NCBI RefSeq assembly: GCF_020166395.1
Contig: NZ_JAIQXU010000015.1
Coordinates: forward strand, 55,840 to 119,839
Direction: 5' to 3'
Source: Deinococcus betulae
GTDB taxonomy: Bacteria > Deinococcota > Deinococci > Deinococcales > Deinococcaceae
DNA length: 64,000 nt
A program made the translations under genes and the position numbers. Positions 17,632-28,854 of this stretch are shown one piece after another. The notes under the pieces are model-generated. The model made no database searches. It was given only the letters and a program-made list of their open reading frames with translations, and was not told the origin of the DNA. Numbering within the stretch: position 1 is the stretch's first letter; every line of letters begins with the position of its first letter.

Positions 17632-20094
17632 TCAGTCCTCCAGGCCCAGGGTCAGCAGGGTGGCCCTCAACCCGTCGCGCTCCTGCTGGGCATGGGGCTG
17701 CTCGCCCCGGTCTTCGTGCCAGCGAATCAGGGCTTCGCGGCTGGCCGTGTCGTAGGGGTCAGCGGTGATCAGGGCGCGCAGGGCGTCACGGCGGCGCACA
17801 TCGTCGCCGGGCTGGGCCGCCGCGTGCAGGCGCAGGGCGTCGTGCAGCACACGCTCGGCCTGTTCTCGCTCCTCAGTCAACTCAGTGACCAGTTCGGGCA
17901 GCACACTCTGGGCCGCGGTAAAGGGCCGCAGCAATTCGGTCAGGCGGCCCAGGTCGCGTGCATGTAGGGCGCAGCGCAACTCTTCAACGTCACTGCGCAC
18001 TGGAAACAGCAGGGACAGCAGCCCCCGCTCGCTGGCCACCACCGGCACCGAGAAGGCGCTGCGCAGGTGATACACCGCCGTTTGCAGGCTGGCCAGCGGA
18101 TTCTTGGCCCCCGGCCAGAAGCGTTCGGCCAGCAGTTCACGCGGCTGAGGCCGTTCAGACAGGGCCAGGGCCACCAGCAGCGCCGCACTTTTGCGGGTAG
18201 GAAAATCGGCCAGACCCAGTTGCCGCCCCGCGTGGGTCAGACGCAGTGGCCCCAGCGCTTGCAGGTGCAGAGGAAACAGGGCGCGCGTGGCCTCGTCGTG
18301 CGCCAGCGCCGCCAGGGGCGCGGCAGCAGCACTCGCCAGCAGCGGCAGGTAGCCGTGCGCCTGAATCAGGGCCAGGGCTTCGCGCAGATCGTCAGGCTGG
18401 GCGCGGCGCAGCAGTGCCGAGGCCAGTTCCAGCCGCGCCTCTTCCTGGCGGGCCGCGTTAATCACGCTGTCCAGGCTCTCGTCGCCCAGCAGCGCCGATT
18501 CCAGGTCGGCGCGCAGGCCCAGGGGCCGGGCGCGGTCTAATGCCGCGCGCGCCATGTCCGGTTGACCCAGCTCCCGCCACGCCCGGACCTGAAGCAGCGC
18601 CATTTCAGCCTGCAAACTGGGGTCTTCGGCGCCGGCGAGGTCCAGCAGGGCCAGGGCCTGCCGGGGTTCGCCTCCCTGAAGGGCCAGCAGCGCCCGCAAG
18701 CGGCGCAGCCAGCCCAGGGCGCGCGGGTCCGGGTCTGCCGCCTGCACCAGCGCCGCCTCCTGAAGCAGGTCCTGGGCGGCGGCCACCTCGCCCAGCAGGG
18801 CGTGGCATTCGGCCAGGTTCAGCAGGGCCAGGGTCGCCTGCGCCGGGTGGTCAGCCCGCAGCAGCGTCAGCGCGGTACGCAGCGGCGCCAGGGCGTCTCG
18901 CAAGAGCCCGCGCCCAAAATGCAGGGTGCCCAGGGTTTCCAGGCTCTGGGCCTCGCGCCTGGGGTCGCCAGCCTCGCGGAAGGCCGCCACCGCCGCGTTC
19001 AAGCTGCGCTCGGCCTCGGCGTGCCGCCCCAGCTGCACCAGCAAGGTAGCGCGGTTGTGGTTGGCCTCGCCGGCACTCAGGCCAGGCTGCCGGGCCGCCT
19101 GGTCAAAGTCGTCCAGGGCACCTTGCACCTCGCCGCTCAGAGCGCGGACCACTCCACGCGCGTTCCAGGCCAGCGCGGCCAGGGGCGTGGACAGACCTGG
19201 GAGCGCACGGGTGTACAGTTCCTGCGCGCTGTCCAGGTCGCGCGCCGCGCGCGCCAGCAGCCCCGCAACATACAGGGCGGTGGGTTCGGCCCGCCAGAGG
19301 TCGGGCAAGACCTGAAACCGGGCCCGCAGCGTCGCCTCACCCTCGGCGCTGCGCGCGGTCTGGGCCAGCCGCTCCAGGTACTCGGGCCAGCAGGCGCCCG
19401 CCGCCAGGGTGTCCAGGGCCGCTGGATGATGCCCCCCCGCGCTCAGGGCCTGGGCGGCACACCGCACAGCCTCGGGCGCAGGCAACGGCGCCAGCCACTG
19501 GCGCAGCGCGGCTGGAAAGCGGCCTCCCGCCGGCTCGGGCCACAGCCAGCCGCCGTCCAGCAGCGCCTCAAAGTCAGTCTGGGCCACCCCCAGCGCCTCG
19601 GCCACGGCGGGGGTCACCAGATCGGCGCAGGCCAGGCGAGTGGCGGCGGCCCGCAACTGGGGCGGCGGGCACCACGGCGCCAGCAGCGCGTGGGCCTGGG
19701 GGTGCAGAGGGGCGTGCGGCTCGCCGGGAAAGGCGCGGGCCAGCGGCAGCGCCCCAGGCCAGCCGCCGAAGGCACGGAAGGTCGCCGCTGCCTGGGCTGG
19801 CGTCTGACCGGGCAGCGCCGCCTGCCACTCGCCCACGCTGACCAGCACTTCGGAGCCACTGAGGAGCAGCGGTGCGGGAGAGTCCACCGGCAGCCGTTCC
19901 AGGTCACTGCGGCGCCGGGGCAGCCAGAGCCAGGCGCCAGTGCCGTTCACCGGCACCTCTTCACTGACCTGCCGGCCCGTTGCCTGCGCCCAGGCCACCA
20001 GGCCCGCCTGATTGCCGCCCACCTCTACCGGTGCCACGACGCCGCCAGCCGCCGCTGAAAGGCGTGCCAGCAGCGCGGCGGGCAGGGGCAACAT
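17632..20094 (-). CDS. TPR protein with C-terminal BTAD-type regulator domain
   Basis: An 820-aa regulator. The middle (about residues 230-560) is helical and TPR-like, with repeats such as ALAWNARGVVRALSGEVQGAL and AQATLALLNLAECHALLGE. Near the C-terminus LQALGPLRLTHAGRQLGL and FPTRKSAALLVALAL read as the winged-helix (trans_reg_C) part, with LLAERFWPG and SLQTAVYHLRSAF. After it a BTAD-like helical segment ends in DPYDTASREALIRWHEDRG. In SARP/AfsR-type regulators this DNA-binding plus BTAD unit is normally N-terminal; here it closes the protein, as in LuxR/MalT-like TPR regulators. The ATG at 20094 follows TATACT by 6 nt on the minus strand, suggesting a leaderless transcript. It is divergent from the subtilase gene and sits between the two halves of the ccm cluster. 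Confidence 0.82.
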   Translation of the reverse strand: MLPLPAALLARLSAAAGGVVAPVEVGGNQAGLVAWAQATGRQVSEEVPVNGTGAWLWLPRRRSDLERLPVDSPAPLLLSGSEVLVSVGEWQAALPGQTPAQAAATFRAFGGWPGALPLARAFPGEPHAPLHPQAHALLAPWCPPPQLRAAATRLACADLVTPAVAEALGVAQTDFEALLDGGWLWPEPAGGRFPAALRQWLAPLPAPEAVRCAAQALSAGGHHPAALDTLAAGACWPEYLERLAQTARSAEGEATLRARFQVLPDLWRAEPTALYVAGLLARAARDLDSAQELYTRALPGLSTPLAALAWNARGVVRALSGEVQGALDDFDQAARQPGLSAGEANHNRATLLVQLGRHAEAERSLNAAVAAFREAGDPRREAQSLETLGTLHFGRGLLRDALAPLRTALTLLRADHPAQATLALLNLAECHALLGEVAAAQDLLQEAALVQAADPDPRALGWLRRLRALLALQGGEPRQALALLDLAGAEDPSLQAEMALLQVRAWRELGQPDMARAALDRARPLGLRADLESALLGDESLDSVINAARQEEARLELASALLRRAQPDDLREALALIQAHGYLPLLASAAAAPLAALAHDEATRALFPLHLQALGPLRLTHAGRQLGLADFPTRKSAALLVALALSERPQPRELLAERFWPGAKNPLASLQTAVYHLRSAFSVPVVASERGLLSLLFPVRSDVEELRCALHARDLGRLTELLRPFTAAQSVLPELVTELTEEREQAERVLHDALRLHAAAQPGDDVRRRDALRALITADPYDTASREALIRWHEDRGEQPHAQQERDGLRATLLTLGLED

Positions 20095-20445
20095 CGGCCC
20101 AGTATAGGTGCGGCGGCTCAGGCGTCTCATGGAGAGCTTGGTAATAAAGGCGGTCGTTAGACCGTACGTCCACCCGAAAGTAGAGAGGGCTTAACAGTGT
20201 CCCACAGCCATTTTCATACGGTCAAGCTCGTGTGACGTGGCCATGAAGATCAGGTGCTCCGCCTTTCAACGAGAGGCGCCCTGAGCAGCCCCCCAACAGC
20301 CTCCCGCATGACCCGCCTTTAGAAAGGCTTGAGGCTTGGCCGGGGCCTCAAGGTCACTGAGGGGATTTTGTGTTTTTTTTGAGCGCCGTTTGCTGCAATG
20401 GGGTCACTTCAAATTCCTGCGCTGTACCTTCCCAAGGAGCCTGCC
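20095..20445. other. Divergent intergenic region upstream of the subtilase
   Basis: About 350 nt. The minus-strand -10 box TATACT (20101-20106) serves the regulator gene. CTTGAGGC (20328-20335) pairs with GCCTCAAG (20345-20352), and a run of eight T follows about 20 nt later (20373-20380). This spacing is too long for a standard terminator, so an attenuator or promoter spacer are alternatives. No gene is seen. Confidence 0.45.
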
Positions 20446-22260
20446 ATGAAGAAAGTGTCCACCACCGTTCTGGGTCTGACCGTCCTTCTTTCCGCCTGCG
20501 GCCAAAGCACCCCCCAGGGCACGGGGGCGACCGTGGCCAGCCAGACCCAGGGCCGCCTCCAGGCGCAGGGCACCGCTCTGTCGGCCTGCTCGGCGCTGTA
20601 TGCCACGGCGCCGCAGGACGTGCAGGTGGACAGCACCCTGCGTTACGGCCAGGTGGGCACCCTGATTCTGTCGTTTGCCGATGACGCCAGTAAGGGCCGC
20701 GCCGTCACCTGGATGGACGCCAGCCTGCCTGTGAACCTGGGGCAGGGCCTGGGGGCCCTTGAGAACCTGCCGGTGGTGGCGGTCAAAACGCTGGTTACGC
20801 CGCAACTGGTCGAGCAGCTGAAGACCAGTCTGCCGGGGCTGGTCTCGGTTTATCAAGACGCGCCCCTGAGCTACAAGCTGGCCGAGAGCGTGAAGTTTAT
20901 CGGCGCCGACACGGCCCGCACCACCTACGGCGTGACCGGGCGCGGCGTGGGCGTGGGCATCATTGACTCGGGGGTGGACGCCACGCACCCCGACCTGGCG
21001 CACACCGCCAAGAACGTCAAGCTGGTGGGCCCTGTCACGGACACCCCAGCCGGCGGATACCTGTACCTGGACCTGCCCAATACCGACACCAGCAGCGGGC
21101 ACGGCACGCATGTGGCCAGCACCATCGGTGGCTCTGGCGCCGCCTCGGCGGGGGGGCGCGAGCGGCGCGGGGTGGCCCCCGGCGCCACCCTGGTGGGCGT
21201 GGGCGCGGGCGAGGGCCTGAGCATCCTGTACGCCCTGCAGGGCTTTGACTACCTGCTGAAACCCGACATCCGCGAGGCACACAACATCCGCGTGATCAGT
21301 AATTCGTGGGGCAGCAGCGGCGAATTTGCGCCGTACAACCCCATCAGCCTGGCGGCCAAACGCGCCTACGAGGCCGGCATGGTGGTCGTGTTCGCCGCTG
21401 GCAACGAAGGGCCCGGTGCCAACACCCTCAACCCCTACTCGGCCAGCCCCTGCGTCATGAGCGTGGCCGCCGGCGACAAGCAGGGCTACCTGGGTGACTT
21501 TTCCAGCCGGGGCCGCGCGGGCGACGCCCTGGTTCACCCGGACGTGACGGCCCCCGGCGTGGACATCAGCGCGGCGCGCGCCCTGACCGGCCTAGCGGCC
21601 ACCACCGTGCCCGACACCGATAACCCCCGCTACAGCACCATCAGCGGCACCAGTATGGCGACCCCGCACATCAGCGGTGTGGTGGCCCTGATGCTGGAAG
21701 CCAACCCGAAGATGAATCTGGACAGCGTACTGGCCACCTTCAAGAAGACCAGCCGCAAGATGTACTACGTGGCGCAGGCCACGGGTGGCCTGGACCCCAA
21801 CCAGGTGGTCGTCAAGCAGCGCGAGGAATGGGAAGTGGGCTTCGGCTACGTGGACGCAAACGCCGCCGTGCGCGAGGCCGCGCGTCAAAACCCTGCGCGC
21901 ACCACGGTACAGACCACTGCGCTGCCCGGCTGGAGCGGCACGGTCAGCACCGCCGTGTGCGCCCCCACAGTAAACTGCGTGCAGAACGCCGAACACAGCC
22001 ACAGCCTGGCTGTTCCTGCGGGCAGCAGCGTCCTGCGCGTGACGACCGACTGGGGCAACCCCGCCTTTGACCTGGACCTGGAGGTATATAGCCCCGCCGG
22101 GCAGCTGGTCGGTTCCAGCGCCCAGGGCACCAGCACGGGCGAGGCCGTCAGCATTCCCAACCCTGCCGCCGGCACCTGGCGCGTGGTCCTGAAGGGCTTT
22201 CTGAACGCGCCCACCACCTACACGGGCGCGGCCGAGGTGGACAAAATCGTTAGGAAGTAA
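20446..22260 (+). CDS. Subtilisin-like serine protease, lipoprotein signal
   Basis: A 604-aa S8 family protease. The signal sequence ends in a lipobox (VLLSAC, Cys at residue 18), so it is probably attached to the outer side of a membrane. A propeptide-like region covers residues about 45-145. The triad is D174 (GIIDSGVDATHPDLA), H219 (SSGHGTHVASTIGG) and S403 (ISGTSMATPHISG), with the oxyanion-hole Asn in FAAGNEGPGAN. The last 100 residues (SVLRVTTDWGNPAFDLDLEVYSP ... PAAGTWRVVLKG, split by a spacer) form a P/PPC-like beta-sandwich. AAGGAG precedes ATG 20446 by 7 nt. Monocistronic with its own terminator. Confidence 0.94.
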   Translation: MKKVSTTVLGLTVLLSACGQSTPQGTGATVASQTQGRLQAQGTALSACSALYATAPQDVQVDSTLRYGQVGTLILSFADDASKGRAVTWMDASLPVNLGQGLGALENLPVVAVKTLVTPQLVEQLKTSLPGLVSVYQDAPLSYKLAESVKFIGADTARTTYGVTGRGVGVGIIDSGVDATHPDLAHTAKNVKLVGPVTDTPAGGYLYLDLPNTDTSSGHGTHVASTIGGSGAASAGGRERRGVAPGATLVGVGAGEGLSILYALQGFDYLLKPDIREAHNIRVISNSWGSSGEFAPYNPISLAAKRAYEAGMVVVFAAGNEGPGANTLNPYSASPCVMSVAAGDKQGYLGDFSSRGRAGDALVHPDVTAPGVDISAARALTGLAATTVPDTDNPRYSTISGTSMATPHISGVVALMLEANPKMNLDSVLATFKKTSRKMYYVAQATGGLDPNQVVVKQREEWEVGFGYVDANAAVREAARQNPARTTVQTTALPGWSGTVSTAVCAPTVNCVQNAEHSHSLAVPAGSSVLRVTTDWGNPAFDLDLEVYSPAGQLVGSSAQGTSTGEAVSIPNPAAGTWRVVLKGFLNAPTTYTGAAEVDKIVRK

Positions 22261-22278
22261 GGGCAGGCCAACCCAGCT

Positions 22279-22311
22279 GAACGGAGGACTCGCATCCTCC
22301 GTTCGCTTTTT
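22279..22311 (+). terminator. Terminator of the subtilase gene
   Basis: GAACGGAGGA (22279-22288), loop, TCCTCCGTTC (22295-22304), then GCTTTTT: a perfect 10-bp hairpin with a U-tract. Confidence 0.92.
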
Positions 22312-22556
22312 GCGGCAGGCATGCGCCGCCTGCACTGCTCAGGCTTACCGAACCCACGAATTACCCCGCGCCGTCCCATTGCTCCGACCTCTCCCCTGCC
22401 CCTTCTCTGGCCGCACCTGGGGACACTCGCACTTGGCCAGGAGGGCCCCCAGACGCGATGGTGGGCGAACTGGCGCCGCCCAGACCACCGCTGAGCCCGC
22501 AAGCGCCGCTTCCGGCACGGTTCATGTTCATGGCGGCGGGGCACAATAGGAGCGAT

Positions 22557-23276
22557 ATGAAACGAGACCTCACGACAACGCTGCTGGGCGCAGTCACGCT
22601 GGCCAGTGTGCTGGCTGTTCTGGGCCTGGGCCTGAGCGCGCCGCTGGACACCAACCAGGGCTCCCTGGTGCGCCTGATGTTCGTGCATGTGCCCACCGCC
22701 TGGCTGAGTTACCTGGCCTACGGCGGCACCGGGCTGTTTGGCCTGCTGTACCTCATTCAGCGCCGCCGCCACTGGGACCGCCTGGCGATGGCCAGTGCCG
22801 AAATGGGCGTGCTGTTTACCCTGGCGACCATCGTGGGCGGCATGCTGTGGGCCAAACCCACCTGGGGTACCTACTGGGTCTGGGACGCCCGCCTGACCAC
22901 CACCGCCCTGAGCCTGGTGGTCTACGGCGGCTACCTGCTGATTCGGAGCCTGATTGATGACCCCGACCGGCGCGCGCGGGTCTCGGCGGTGGTGGGCATC
23001 GTGGGCACGCTGTACGTGCCTGTCAATTACATGGCCGTGGAGTGGTGGCGCGGCGTTCACCAGACCCAGACCCTCAAGCTGCTGGGCGGCATTCAGTGGA
23101 AGGCCGAATCGGTGTACCTGCCCACCCTGATGTTTGCGACCTTTACCTTCACACTGCTGTATGTCTATCTGCTGCGCCTGCGCGGCATTCTGGCGGCCCG
23201 TGAAGAAGCGCGCGAGGAACGTGAACTGACCCGTGACGACCTGAGCACCGCCGGGGTGGAGGTGGCCCGTGGATAA
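22557..23276 (+). CDS. ccmC: Cytochrome c maturation protein CcmC
   Basis: A 239-aa membrane protein with six helices that presents heme to CcmE. The tryptophan-rich WWD segment is visible as WGTYWVWDARLTTTALSL near residues 100-118, flanked by the two heme-ligand histidines expected in MFVHVPTAWLSYL and WWRGVHQTQTL. AGGAG precedes the ATG at 22557; the frame is open upstream but without a signal. It opens the second ccm block and overlaps ccmD by 8 bp. Confidence 0.95.
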   Translation: MKRDLTTTLLGAVTLASVLAVLGLGLSAPLDTNQGSLVRLMFVHVPTAWLSYLAYGGTGLFGLLYLIQRRRHWDRLAMASAEMGVLFTLATIVGGMLWAKPTWGTYWVWDARLTTTALSLVVYGGYLLIRSLIDDPDRRARVSAVVGIVGTLYVPVNYMAVEWWRGVHQTQTLKLLGGIQWKAESVYLPTLMFATFTFTLLYVYLLRLRGILAAREEAREERELTRDDLSTAGVEVARG

Positions 23277-23400
23277 GTACAGCTGGTACGTGATCGTGAC
23301 CTACGTGGCGTCGTTTGGAGTGCTGTTCGGCTACCTGCTGTGGATCTGGCTGAGGCTGCGCGCCGCCCAGGGCGAATCGGCGGCTGAGGCGCCCCGTTGA
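23269..23400 (+). CDS. ccmD: Cytochrome c maturation protein CcmD
   Basis: A 43-aa protein: MDKYSWYVIVTYVASFGV, a single transmembrane helix (residues about 7-29) and a short charged tail. CcmD is the small subunit of the CcmABCD heme release complex, and its characteristic N-terminal Tyr and single helix are present. The GTG at 23269 overlaps the ccmC stop, and its own TGA overlaps the TTG of ccmE. Position between ccmC and ccmE makes the assignment secure despite the size. Confidence 0.88.
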   Translation: MDKYSWYVIVTYVASFGVLFGYLLWIWLRLRAAQGESAAEAPR

Positions 23401-23858
23401 CGGCGCCCCTGTCTCCCCTGCCACGTGCCCGGCAGCGCCGGCGCAGTCCCTGGCCAGCCGTGCTGGGCGTGACCGCGCTGGTGGGCCTGGTCGGCGCCAT
23501 TGCCTTTAGCAACCTGAACAAGAGCCTGGAATACTTCGTGACCCCCACCGAGTACCAGCAGCAGCGCGCCGATCTGGAGGGCCGCCCGATTCGCATCGGC
23601 GGCCTGGTCCAGAACGCACAGTACGACCCGCAGACCCTCCAGCTGCGCTTTGTGGTGTCAGACGGTGGGGCCAGCTTTCCGGTGCAGTACACCGGGGCCG
23701 TCAGCGACCTGTTCAAAGACAACCAGGGCGTCGTGGTGCGCGGCCAGTTTCAGGGCGGCACCTTTCACGCCTCCGACCTGGTCGTCAAACACAGCGAGGA
23801 ATACCGCGTCCCCGAAACCCAGGCCGAGCTGAAGGACATGCTCAAGACCACGCCGTGA
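23397..23858 (+). CDS. ccmE: Heme chaperone CcmE
   Basis: A 153-aa periplasmic heme chaperone with an N-terminal signal anchor ([20 protein letters not shown]) and an OB-fold beta barrel. The heme-attachment histidine is in VVKHSEEY near residue 137, matching the conserved K-H-x-E-x-Y motif. Other family marks are FVTPTEY and [10 protein letters not shown]. The start appears to be a TTG at 23397 overlapping the ccmD stop (TTGA), the same arrangement as at ccmB. Confidence 0.93.
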   Translation: MTAPLSPLPRARQRRRSPWPAVLGVTALVGLVGAIAFSNLNKSLEYFVTPTEYQQQRADLEGRPIRIGGLVQNAQYDPQTLQLRFVVSDGGASFPVQYTGAVSDLFKDNQGVVVRGQFQGGTFHASDLVVKHSEEYRVPETQAELKDMLKTTP

Positions 23859-23874
23859 AGGCGGCGCCCTGCCC

Positions 23875-25848
<1,974 letters not shown>

Positions 25849-26016
25849 GACGGCGGGCGGCGAGATGACCGTACAGTCAGAAGATCATCGCCTGCGCCGC
25901 CACCTCACCCTTCTCTGCTTCTCCTACTCACTCTGCTCCACAGCTTTCCAAGTCCGCTCGGATTCCATCCAGCAGCACGCTGGATTCAACCAGAGTCCAC
26001 ATGAAGGATGACTGAC
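25849..26016. other. ccmF-ccmG gap with repeat
   Basis: A 168-nt gap in an otherwise tightly packed operon, filled largely by a repeat of family A (25951-25998) and pyrimidine-rich sequence. AAGGA at 26004-26008 serves ccmG. Confidence 0.6.
25951..25998 (-). repeat. Dispersed palindromic repeat family A, copy 1
   Basis: Read on the minus strand it has GGACTC, then TTGAATC, a hairpin whose arms are ATCCAGC/GCTGGAT (plus-strand 25967-25973 and 25979-25985), then AATCCGAGCGGA. The copy at 62.53 kb has the same flanks but hairpin arms ATCGTTT/AAACGAT, so the stem sequence changes on both sides while pairing is kept. Confidence 0.75.
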
Positions 26017-26583
26017 ATGACCCAGCCTCCGCCTCCACCCGCCGCGCCGGCCTGGCGCCGCTTCGTGCCCCCCCTGATCGCCTTTGCGCTGGTGGCGGCG
26101 CTGGCCGCCGCGCTGCTCAGCCCGGCGCGTCACGCCACCACGGGCGGCCCCCTGGTGGGGAAACCCGCGCCCGCCTTTGCCCTGCGAAGCCTGGAGGGCG
26201 CAGAAGTCAGCCTGGCCAGCCTCAGGGGCCGTCCCGTCGTCCTGAATTTCTGGGCCTCGTGGTGCGGCCCCTGCCGCGAGGAAGCACCGCTGCTGCGCGA
26301 ACTGAGCGAGCGGCAGAGCAGTGGCGCGGGCCTGACCGTCGTGGGCATCCTGTACAACGAGACCAACGAGCAAAATGCCCGTGACTTCATCCGCGAATAC
26401 GCGCTGGCCTACCCCAACCTGAAAGACCCCAGCACTGCCGTAGGGCTGGACTACGGCCTGATTGGCATTCCTGAAACCGTGTTCATCGACGCCAGTGGCG
26501 TGGTAAAGCACTTTGACCGGGGCGGCCTGACCCGCGACAAGCTGAACGCTGGCCTCAGCGCCATCGGAGTGCCGGGGCTGTGA
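26017..26583 (+). CDS. ccmG: Thiol:disulfide interchange protein CcmG/DsbE
   Basis: A 188-aa membrane-anchored thioredoxin-like protein. One N-terminal helix (residues about 18-40) is followed by a TlpA/ResA-type fold with the active site [17 protein letters not shown] and the cis-proline loop [12 protein letters not shown]. It would keep CcmH or apocytochrome cysteines reduced with electrons from CcdA. ATG 26017 has AAGGA at proper spacing; the ATG at 26008 overlaps that site. Confidence 0.93.
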   Translation: MTQPPPPPAAPAWRRFVPPLIAFALVAALAAALLSPARHATTGGPLVGKPAPAFALRSLEGAEVSLASLRGRPVVLNFWASWCGPCREEAPLLRELSERQSSGAGLTVVGILYNETNEQNARDFIREYALAYPNLKDPSTAVGLDYGLIGIPETVFIDASGVVKHFDRGGLTRDKLNAGLSAIGVPGL

Positions 26584-26734
26584 CCGCGGCGGCCAACTCC
26601 AGTGAGGGGCCAAAAAACACCCCTCAATTCCGCTTTCGACGCTGTGTGTTACCGCCACTCACTCCGTTTGATCCAGAGTGGTTAAGGGTACCGGCCTCCA
26701 CCACTCTGGGGTCTGGGATTCCGCTGTGAGGCCC
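26582..26734. repeat. Dispersed repeat family B, copy 2
   Basis: Starts at the ccmG stop. TGAGGGG (26603-26609) pairs with CCCCTCA (26620-26626). A second hairpin has CCAGAGTGG (26673-26681) with CCACTCTGG (26701-26709). It ends with CCGCTGTGAGGCCCA, like copy 3 at 30.1 kb. The GTG inside this end is the likely start codon of ccmH. Confidence 0.8.
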
Positions 26735-27205
26735 ATACGCCTCACTCTGCTGACCCTGGGCTTGCTGGGCGGGGCCAGCGCAGCCCCCATCCTGACCCCG
26801 GCGCAGGAGGCGCGCGCCGCCGCCATTCAGAAAAATCTGCGCTGTCCGCTGTGCGACACCGGCGAGTCCATCGCCGACTCACGCGCCGACATCAGCGCGA
26901 CTATGCGCGCGGCGGTGCGGCAGCAGGTGGCGGCTGGGCGAGGTGACGGCGACATCTACCTGTTCTTTACCCAGCGTTACGGCAACTTCGTGTTGCTGGA
27001 CCCGCCCAAGAGTGGGCGCAACCTGTGGCTGTGGGGCACCCCTCTGGCGGCGCTCGCGGCCGGCGGCGCCCTGCTGTGGGTCCGGTTTCGCCGGGGACCG
27101 GCCACCAGCGCGACCCCGGACGCCGCCGAGCAGCCCGACGACGCCTTTGACTCCTACCTGGCCCAGGTGCAGCGCGACACCGGCCAGGGGCGGAAGACGC
27201 CGTGA
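26726..27205 (+). CDS. ccmH: Cytochrome c maturation protein CcmH
   Basis: A 159-aa protein with a signal peptide ([19 protein letters not shown]), the redox motif [17 protein letters not shown] (the family's LRCxxC) and a single membrane helix after residue 105. It delivers reduced apocytochrome c to CcmF. The only start giving a complete signal peptide is GTG 26726, which lies in the terminal segment of the repeat-B element; an in-frame GTG at 26678 adds unrelated residues. It overlaps the next gene by GTGA. Confidence 0.9.
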   Translation: MRPIRLTLLTLGLLGGASAAPILTPAQEARAAAIQKNLRCPLCDTGESIADSRADISATMRAAVRQQVAAGRGDGDIYLFFTQRYGNFVLLDPPKSGRNLWLWGTPLAALAAGGALLWVRFRRGPATSATPDAAEQPDDAFDSYLAQVQRDTGQGRKTP

Positions 27206-28278
27206 CTGCGGCGGCGCTGCTGAGCCTCAGCATTCTGGCGCTGGCCCTGATGGTCTGCCTGTGGCTGGTCACCGAGCCTCTGCGCGCCGGCGCCCCCAGC
27301 GACCCAGACGCCCCGGCACGCGAGGGACTAGAGGCCGAGCGGGACCGCCTGTACACCGAGCTGGCCACCCTGACTGACGAGCGCCGCCGCCCCGACCTGG
27401 AGCGCCGGGCCGCCCTGACCCTGCGGGCGCTAGACGCGCTGCCCCCCGCTCCCCGCCCGGAGCGAGGCGGCGATGGTCGCCGGGGGCGGCAGTGGGCGCT
27501 GACCGCCCTGGGACTGTCGGCCCTGCTGGTGGGCGCCGGCGCGGTGACCTTTGTGCCGCGCTGGCAACTGGCGGCCCTGCCCGCCGGTGAGGCCGCCAAC
27601 GTGCAGGCGGTGCTGAACCTGCCGGCCCTCAGGGCACGCGCCGAACGGACCCGCACCGCGCCTGACTACCTGGCCTGGGGCCGGGCGGCCTTTGACACCT
27701 CAGCCTATGACCAGGCGGTCAGTGCCTACGGCAACACCCTGAAACTCAATCCCCGCCAGCCTGAAGCGCTGCGCCGCCTGGGCATTTTGCTGCTCACACG
27801 CGGCGAGCAGGGCGGGGCGGCGCCCAGCGCAGGCGACGCGGCCCAGGCCGCGCTCCTCATCCGCACCGCCGCGCAACTGGCGCCCCAGGAACCCGAGTCG
27901 CAGCTGCTGCTGGGCTTTGCCCTGGCCCGCTTCGGTCAGGACCAAGAGGCTCTGCGTGCGCTGGAGCGCTACCGCACCCTGGACCCCCAGGGCCGCGACG
28001 CCGACGAGCTCATCAGCGCCATCCGTGCCCGCCAGACCGACAGCGATCCTGGCCTGCGTGTGTACGCGGCCAACTGCGCGTCGTGCCACGGACCAGCGGG
28101 CGGCGGCGGCATCGGCCCCAGCCTGCGCGAGTCGGTCCTGAGCCGGGACGCCCTGCGGCAAGTCACCGTGCAGGGCAAGGGCGCCATGCCAGGCTTTCCC
28201 CAGATAAGGGGCCAGGACCTAGAGGCGCTGCTGGACCTGCTGGAAGGCTGGCAGCCGGGCAAGGCCGCCGCTCCGTGA
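27202..28278 (+). CDS. CcmI-like TPR protein fused to cytochrome c
   Basis: A 358-aa three-part protein. Residues 4-22 and about 97-115 are transmembrane helices around a cytoplasmic loop with a coiled region, the CcmI layout. Residues about 140-270 are TPR-like ([40 protein letters not shown]). The end is a class I cytochrome c domain with heme motif CASCH at residue 292 and a likely axial Met in GKGAMPGF (residue 329). CcmI normally binds apocytochrome c tails for CcmH/CcmF. A heme domain covalently attached to it is unusual and would itself be a substrate of this machinery. GTG 27202 overlaps the ccmH stop. Confidence 0.85.
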   Translation: MTAAALLSLSILALALMVCLWLVTEPLRAGAPSDPDAPAREGLEAERDRLYTELATLTDERRRPDLERRAALTLRALDALPPAPRPERGGDGRRGRQWALTALGLSALLVGAGAVTFVPRWQLAALPAGEAANVQAVLNLPALRARAERTRTAPDYLAWGRAAFDTSAYDQAVSAYGNTLKLNPRQPEALRRLGILLLTRGEQGGAAPSAGDAAQAALLIRTAAQLAPQEPESQLLLGFALARFGQDQEALRALERYRTLDPQGRDADELISAIRARQTDSDPGLRVYAANCASCHGPAGGGGIGPSLRESVLSRDALRQVTVQGKGAMPGFPQIRGQDLEALLDLLEGWQPGKAAAP

Positions 28279-28850
28279 AGGCCCGCCGCGCGCCCCTGAC
28301 CCGGCGGGCGCTGCTGGAACGCTGGTGGCTGCTGCCCGTGGCCGGCACGGCAGGCGCCTTTGGATACATGGGCTGGTACGCCGCGCGCGTCACGCTGGGC
28401 AAGCGCGGTGTGGGGCCAACTGAGTTTCAGGCCGGGCCGCCCCTGCGCCTGGCCGCGCTGGACCGCCTGGGCGTCCCCTGGGCCGAACACACCTTCTCCT
28501 ATGCTGGTCGGCCCTGCACGCTGCTGCGGGTGCCGCGCCCCGTTGAGGGTGGCCTGAGTGCGCCGGGCGGCGTCCATCTGGCGGCCTTTTCGCGGGTCTG
28601 CACGCACCTGGGCTGTCAGGTCAATCTGGTGCGCGACCCAGAGGTGCTGGCCTTCGCCTTCAACTACCGCCCGCCCGATGGTCAGCCGCAGCTGGGGTGC
28701 CGCTGTCACTACAGTGTGTTTTCGCCCCTGCAAGCTGGACAGGCCGTGTTCGGCAAGGCCAATGGCCCGCTGCCGCGCGTGCGCCTGGAACTGCGCGGGG
28801 CAGAGGTCTGGGCCACCGGCATCGAACCGGCGCCCAGCCTGGGAGGCTAG
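28275..28850 (+). CDS. Rieske [2Fe-2S] protein
   Basis: A 191-aa protein with an N-terminal twin-basic start and membrane anchor ([18 protein letters not shown]) and a Rieske domain. Box 1 is CTHLGC (C109, H111, C114) and box 2 is CRCHYS (C142, C144, H145), giving the Cys2His2 cluster ligands and the disulfide pair. GTG 28275 overlaps the stop of the TPR-cytochrome gene (GTGA), so the two are coupled. Together they may form a small electron-transfer unit. No cytochrome b gene is in the window. Confidence 0.9.
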   Translation: MKARRAPLTRRALLERWWLLPVAGTAGAFGYMGWYAARVTLGKRGVGPTEFQAGPPLRLAALDRLGVPWAEHTFSYAGRPCTLLRVPRPVEGGLSAPGGVHLAAFSRVCTHLGCQVNLVRDPEVLAFAFNYRPPDGQPQLGCRCHYSVFSPLQAGQAVFGKANGPLPRVRLELRGAEVWATGIEPAPSLGG

Positions 28851-28854
28851 AGAC

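Noticed and set aside
18562..20058. A roughly 500-codon plus-strand frame opposite the TPR regulator
   Set aside because: Its composition (Gln/Arg/Gly-rich) is that of a shadow in GC-rich DNA, and the minus-strand protein has recognisable TPR and DNA-binding segments.
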